Positions 60,089 through 64,000 of a DNA stretch of 64,000 nt are shown one piece after another. A program made the translations under genes and the position numbers. Source of the stretch: Alnus glutinosa (taxonomy: Eukaryota; Streptophyta; Magnoliopsida; Fagales; Betulaceae). Location of the stretch: assembly GCF_958979055.1 (NCBI RefSeq), contig NC_084898.1:2676001-2740000 (forward strand), written 5' to 3'. The notes beneath the pieces were generated by a model, which searched no databases, was not told where the DNA came from, and worked only from the letters and a program-made list of their open reading frames with translations. How positions within the stretch are numbered: position 1 is the stretch's first letter; every line of letters begins with the position of its first letter.

Positions 60089-63007
60089 AATTATGAAAAC
60101 AATTCAGTTGTAAAAGACTTTTGACTTTTTTCTGTTTGTACGAATTTCCTAAATGTATGTTAAACTAAATTGTTGTATTTTGGTCTTAAACAGAATTGTT
60201 CCTGCAGTTAAATAAATCCAATATGCATGCATGAAATTATAGCTTTTCTCGTTTGACCACGACTTCAACATAGAAACTGGGAATCTTTTGCCAATCCTCT
60301 TCTGCTAATTGGCCTACGGCTTTTGAAAAATTTATCAATAAAATTAGATCACCACTAAACTAAAAGATATAGAACGAGAAAAGATAATTTCCATACATCA
60401 TGTTATGTTCTGTTGTATAAATTACATAAGTTTCGAGTTCAGTAAAATGTTTCACACATTGACATTATCCACTAGACAAAGGAGGTACATCACAGTATCC
60501 TTGGGGTTTCCTCTCCATATCTGTTGATAAAATTACAATTTAGCAGATATCATTACAGGTTTGGTTGTTTTGTGTCAAGATCTCAAGAATCACAAATTGT
60601 CAAAGAATCTAGCTTCAATCCCACCTCCATAGTCATAATTGCAAATTCAAGACTCTTGACTCACAAGAGTTGCTAAGAAAATTTAAACTGTTTCTACTGC
60701 AAACCCCCCACCCTACCCACTAAAAAAAAAAAAAAAAAACAGAACAGGTTAATAATGTTGAACAAAAAATGACACGACCTTATTGGCTTTGAAGCTCCAA
60801 GTATTTACATCAAATATACAAACCCGAAAAACTTTCAGATCATACCGAGATAGAGAATTTAAACATTAGTACTTATGAGTCACTCTTGGACTAATTTGAT
60901 CAATAACAGGTCAAACCACTGCATTGTCAAGGTACCTCCGACTGCTGGCTTAAGTAGATATATTCTGAAATACCCATCTCCTTGAGAAATCTTCTCTTGA
61001 GATTTTCTAGCCCGTCCATGAGCTTGAAGAAAAATGAAATACATCATTGAAGCCTACATAATGTACATGGAGACTTTGTCCATCACATTTGATTAAGAGT
61101 GTTTGGGCACATCCATTTTCAGACAAGGATTAAAACAATATTAGTGTGTAAATCTAAAGGAATGCGGTATACATAAAGTGAAATCCAAATTTACATAGAA
61201 AAAGTTTCAAAATAGAAATTGAAACTAGTGTTGAACAAATCCACTTCTACGCAAAGCAACCAGATCAACATAGTTAAGTTATCCCTTCTCCACAATGACA
61301 AAGCCACTTCTAGGATCACTAGTTTGCCTGGTAAGAAAATACATACAAAAATATATAGTTGAAAAACTGAATAAATTGATGTAAAAAATTGCCATTTGGA
61401 CCATAATATTACAGGCTACTCACTAAGTTAACCAAGAAGTCGATGAATAAAATTTTCCAATTGTAAGTATGAATAGAAATTAACAGGATTCAACAAAGCT
61501 CAACATTCAATATATGACCACAAAGCTGTAAGTCTGAATAGATATTCAACAAAGCTGTAAGTCAATACATTCTATTGTTGAACAAGGCTAATATATGCAA
61601 AATTAAGATACAAATTCTATTGTTGAACAAGGCTAACAAGTTTGGCTGAAAAAGGCTTTTTCACACAACACAGACATTGAATTCCACAGCCCTTGTTCCC
61701 TGCAATGCTTGAACTAAACTGTAGGATTATTTGACCATCTTTCATGCATATGAACTAAGAGCTTACAAGCACTCTTGATTTATTCAGGTTGTCAGTTTGG
61801 CAACCTTGAGCAATCTATGTACATGCCCTGCTCGGTTGCAGTTGTTTCAAGCATCATTTGATGTCTGCCATTAGAGAAGAGTAAAGGCCATCTAATGTTT
61901 ACAGCATTATCAAGTACATGGTTTATTTCTACATGGAAACTTTATTAATTCTTCGATCAAGTACAAGGACGATTTCAACTACCACCAACAAATGAATAAA
62001 TTAAGATGGAAAACAAAAACCATCTCTCTGCAAACAAAAACCAAAACATAGATTGCTAACTAAAATGAATTACATAGTAAGCTACAATATCATCCAGTTC
62101 CTTTGCCCAAAAAAATAAAATAAAATCCAAGTAAATCCTACACATGGCAGTACCAACAAAAGCTAATTATGTACCTCAAGTTCATCCAACTCCCAATCAA
62201 ATTCACAGAAAATCTGCAGGGACAAAAAGAGAAAAATCAATTTACACAAAGCAAATCAGATAATGGAAAAGTTACGTTGATGGAACAGAGACAAACATGA
62301 GTTGAATCTTTGTATGTCTCAATAACCATAACCATGTCATGTGACAAAAAATGGCCACGAAAAATATAAGGCTTCTTCTGAAGTTTCCAGGATTGTCCAA
62401 ATAGTTTTATCAAAAAAACAAAGAGATTTATTAATTTATTGACCCTTCTTTTAACTCCTTATAACCCAGTTACACTGATGTTTTCCATCCAAACAAAGAT
62501 CAAAAAGTTCAAAAAAAAAGAGCTCCTCGTCTTGGATCCTTTGCTAAGTGGGGACAAAGTTTATGTAGGATGCAACAATTTAAATGGAGGTAGTTTGAGA
62601 ACTAACAAGACAAGCTTAAAAGAACCAAACAGTTTTCAAGTAATCAAACAGAAACTTCAAAACATTGTGCTTACCTACGAAACTTAAGAAAAAAAACAAT
62701 TAACAAAATAAAAAATAAAAAAACTAAAGGTTTCACTTGACGAAAAACAAACCTGAGTGACTCTATAATTGAAAGAAAGATCGAATTTACTTTAATCAAA
62801 GAGACCTTACCACTTACGACAAGTATATAGAATCTCCTTCGAAAATACATGACGATTGTGAATTCCCAAACGTCTGGAACAAATACATCGAACGATTAAT
62901 ATATATGAAATTAAACTATTCGTCAACATGTATGAATCAAATGCACGTATATGAACTTTTTTTCCCTCCTTTCAGTACCTGTGTAAGTACACTATGTTGT
63001 GTTTCAA
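60089..63007. other. Intergenic between GRF and FRS genes, no gene
   Basis: No convincing exon. A direct repeat (TCTATTGTTGAACAAGGCTAA) recurs near 61570 and 61615. A short minus-strand stretch around 60900-61020 reads plausibly as coding but lacks a clear frame or splice sites. Confidence 0.45.
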
Positions 63008-64000
63008 TCACTTGGTCTGTTGCACATCAGTTGAAAAAAGCAACGGATCTTCACTTGTGTCCAGTTCATCTACTAGCGATCTTTGGCATGTCTTCAAAAA
63101 ATAAAATATTCAAAAATGTTAAATTTAATATTAAAATTACACATTAATAAGTACACATACAACGACTTTTGAATAGTTGAATACCTTCTTTCTTTTCCTT
63201 CGCTGCTCGAGATTTGTGTTGCTCTGTTTCTTATTTCCTCCTTTTGACGACTTTTTTCCCACCACTTTTTCAACCACAGACACTTTTCTGATTGATGGTC
63301 GCGCGCCTTTAGTTCGAGCCACAAGAGGACTACACACCTCCACCTCCATACAATCCATGGCTCCATTATCGATCATAGGTGCACTTGGGAGATCTTTTGC
63401 ACTTGGGAGTGATTGGGAAGGTTGACTTTGTTCACAGCTTGGACCGCTAAATTTCTTAATTAGTATATCAACATACTTTTGCACTTCCATCCAATGGTCC
63501 ACGTTTGGTGCTGCAATAGCGGCCAACTTCAGCACATTGTTGCTCAGTTCAGCATATCGATCTGCAGTAGGGTTGCCACTCAAAGGATCATAACTACTCT
63601 TGATTAACTTATATGGCCGCTTCAAATCCTTCCTCCATCGATTTAGAAAATACTTTTCGGGCAACAAATCCACATCTTCAAATGTAGTCAACACGGATAT
63701 GGCATGTTTGCACAAAATTCCTATTGATTCAAACAAACGGCAACTACAATTCACTTCACATACAGGGCCATTGTATCAAACATTAAAAACGATTTTTTCC
63801 TATAGGATTCATTAATTTCTACCTGTTCGATCACCTGATAGGTACGAATTCCACATTCACTTTTTAAAAGAGAAGAACCACAATACATAATCGATGAAAT
63901 CTCCTTCTGAACTTCTCTAAACTTTGCATGGGTGTAAATTTTTTGGAATTGCTTCTCAAAGGGCCAATAGCTCACACATGAAATGGTGGTATTGAAGGAA
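63008..64000 (-). pseudogene. FAR1-related (FRS/MULE-type) protein, 3' part, broken
   Basis: C-terminal part of a FAR1-RELATED SEQUENCE protein, a domesticated or resident Mutator-type transposase. The internal exon runs from beyond the window to 63185 and the last exon is 63091-63008 (ending DPLLFSTDVQQTK). Visible: FEKQFQKIYTHAKFREVQKE, the SWIM zinc finger CSCRLFESIGILCKH (CxC...CxH), and a basic tail with RKVSVVEKV that parallels RKVSIIEKV of the fusion gene. Near 63775-63800 the reading frame is shifted (TTTTT where TTT is expected) and the proper frame has TGA in place of Arg just before YNGPVCEVNCSC. Runs off the right edge. Confidence 0.8.

Noticed and set aside
60900..61020. Possible captured exon on the minus strand
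   Set aside because: Reads plausibly in two frames, but neither connects to a start, stop or splice site I can defend.

Overview
This is nuclear DNA of a eudicot plant. The genes have GT-AG introns, the window is AT-rich and full of transposable elements, and the best-preserved loci are plant-type: CYP76-like cytochromes P450, a plastid-type Nudix hydrolase, FAR1-related proteins and a piece of the decapping scaffold VARICOSE. The order cannot be fixed from sequence alone; the CYP76 proteins look rosid-like to me, which is a weak inference.

Layout. 1-5210: a minus-strand LTR retrotransposon with a decayed gag, a tRNA-Asp primer site and one LTR. 5211-7020: MITE-like repeats. 7022-10367: a Nudix hydrolase 14-like gene with splice-junction lesions. 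10664-11310: a foldback element. 11635-31226 and 31226-43057: a tandem segmental duplication (offset 19,591 bp at the junction). Each unit carries a CACTA-like element end, a complete CYP76 gene, an RNase H-like retroelement fragment and a CYP76 gene reduced to exon 1. 45424-49930: a third, older partial unit with a CYP76 pseudogene. 51616-56839: nested LTR retrotransposons. 57600-64000: a decayed GRF zinc-finger gene and the 3' end of a FAR1-related (FRS) gene, facing each other.

After the tandem duplication each unit gained its own insertions, and the sister unit shows the empty site. Unit 1 has a solo LTR (TSD CGGCT), a hAT element (TSD CCCCAACA) and a 4.96-kb Mutator-like element (TSD GGGGCTGAA). 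Unit 2 has a poly(A) retroposon (15-bp TSD), a large foldback element and a 133-bp tandem duplication.

The most striking content is inside the Mutator-like element. A five-exon minus-strand gene (29318 to 27357) joins, in frame and with usable splice sites, the FAR1 DNA-binding domain of an FRS-type protein, lacking its transposase core, to the C-terminal exons of VARICOSE/EDC4. It looks like a transposon-made fusion gene with a predicted 532-residue product.

Two CYP76 genes (17035-15453 and 35062-33480) are intact, each encoding 499 residues and differing at about 13 positions. They are candidates for microsomal monoterpenoid or other specialised-metabolism hydroxylases. The other three CYP76 copies are broken.
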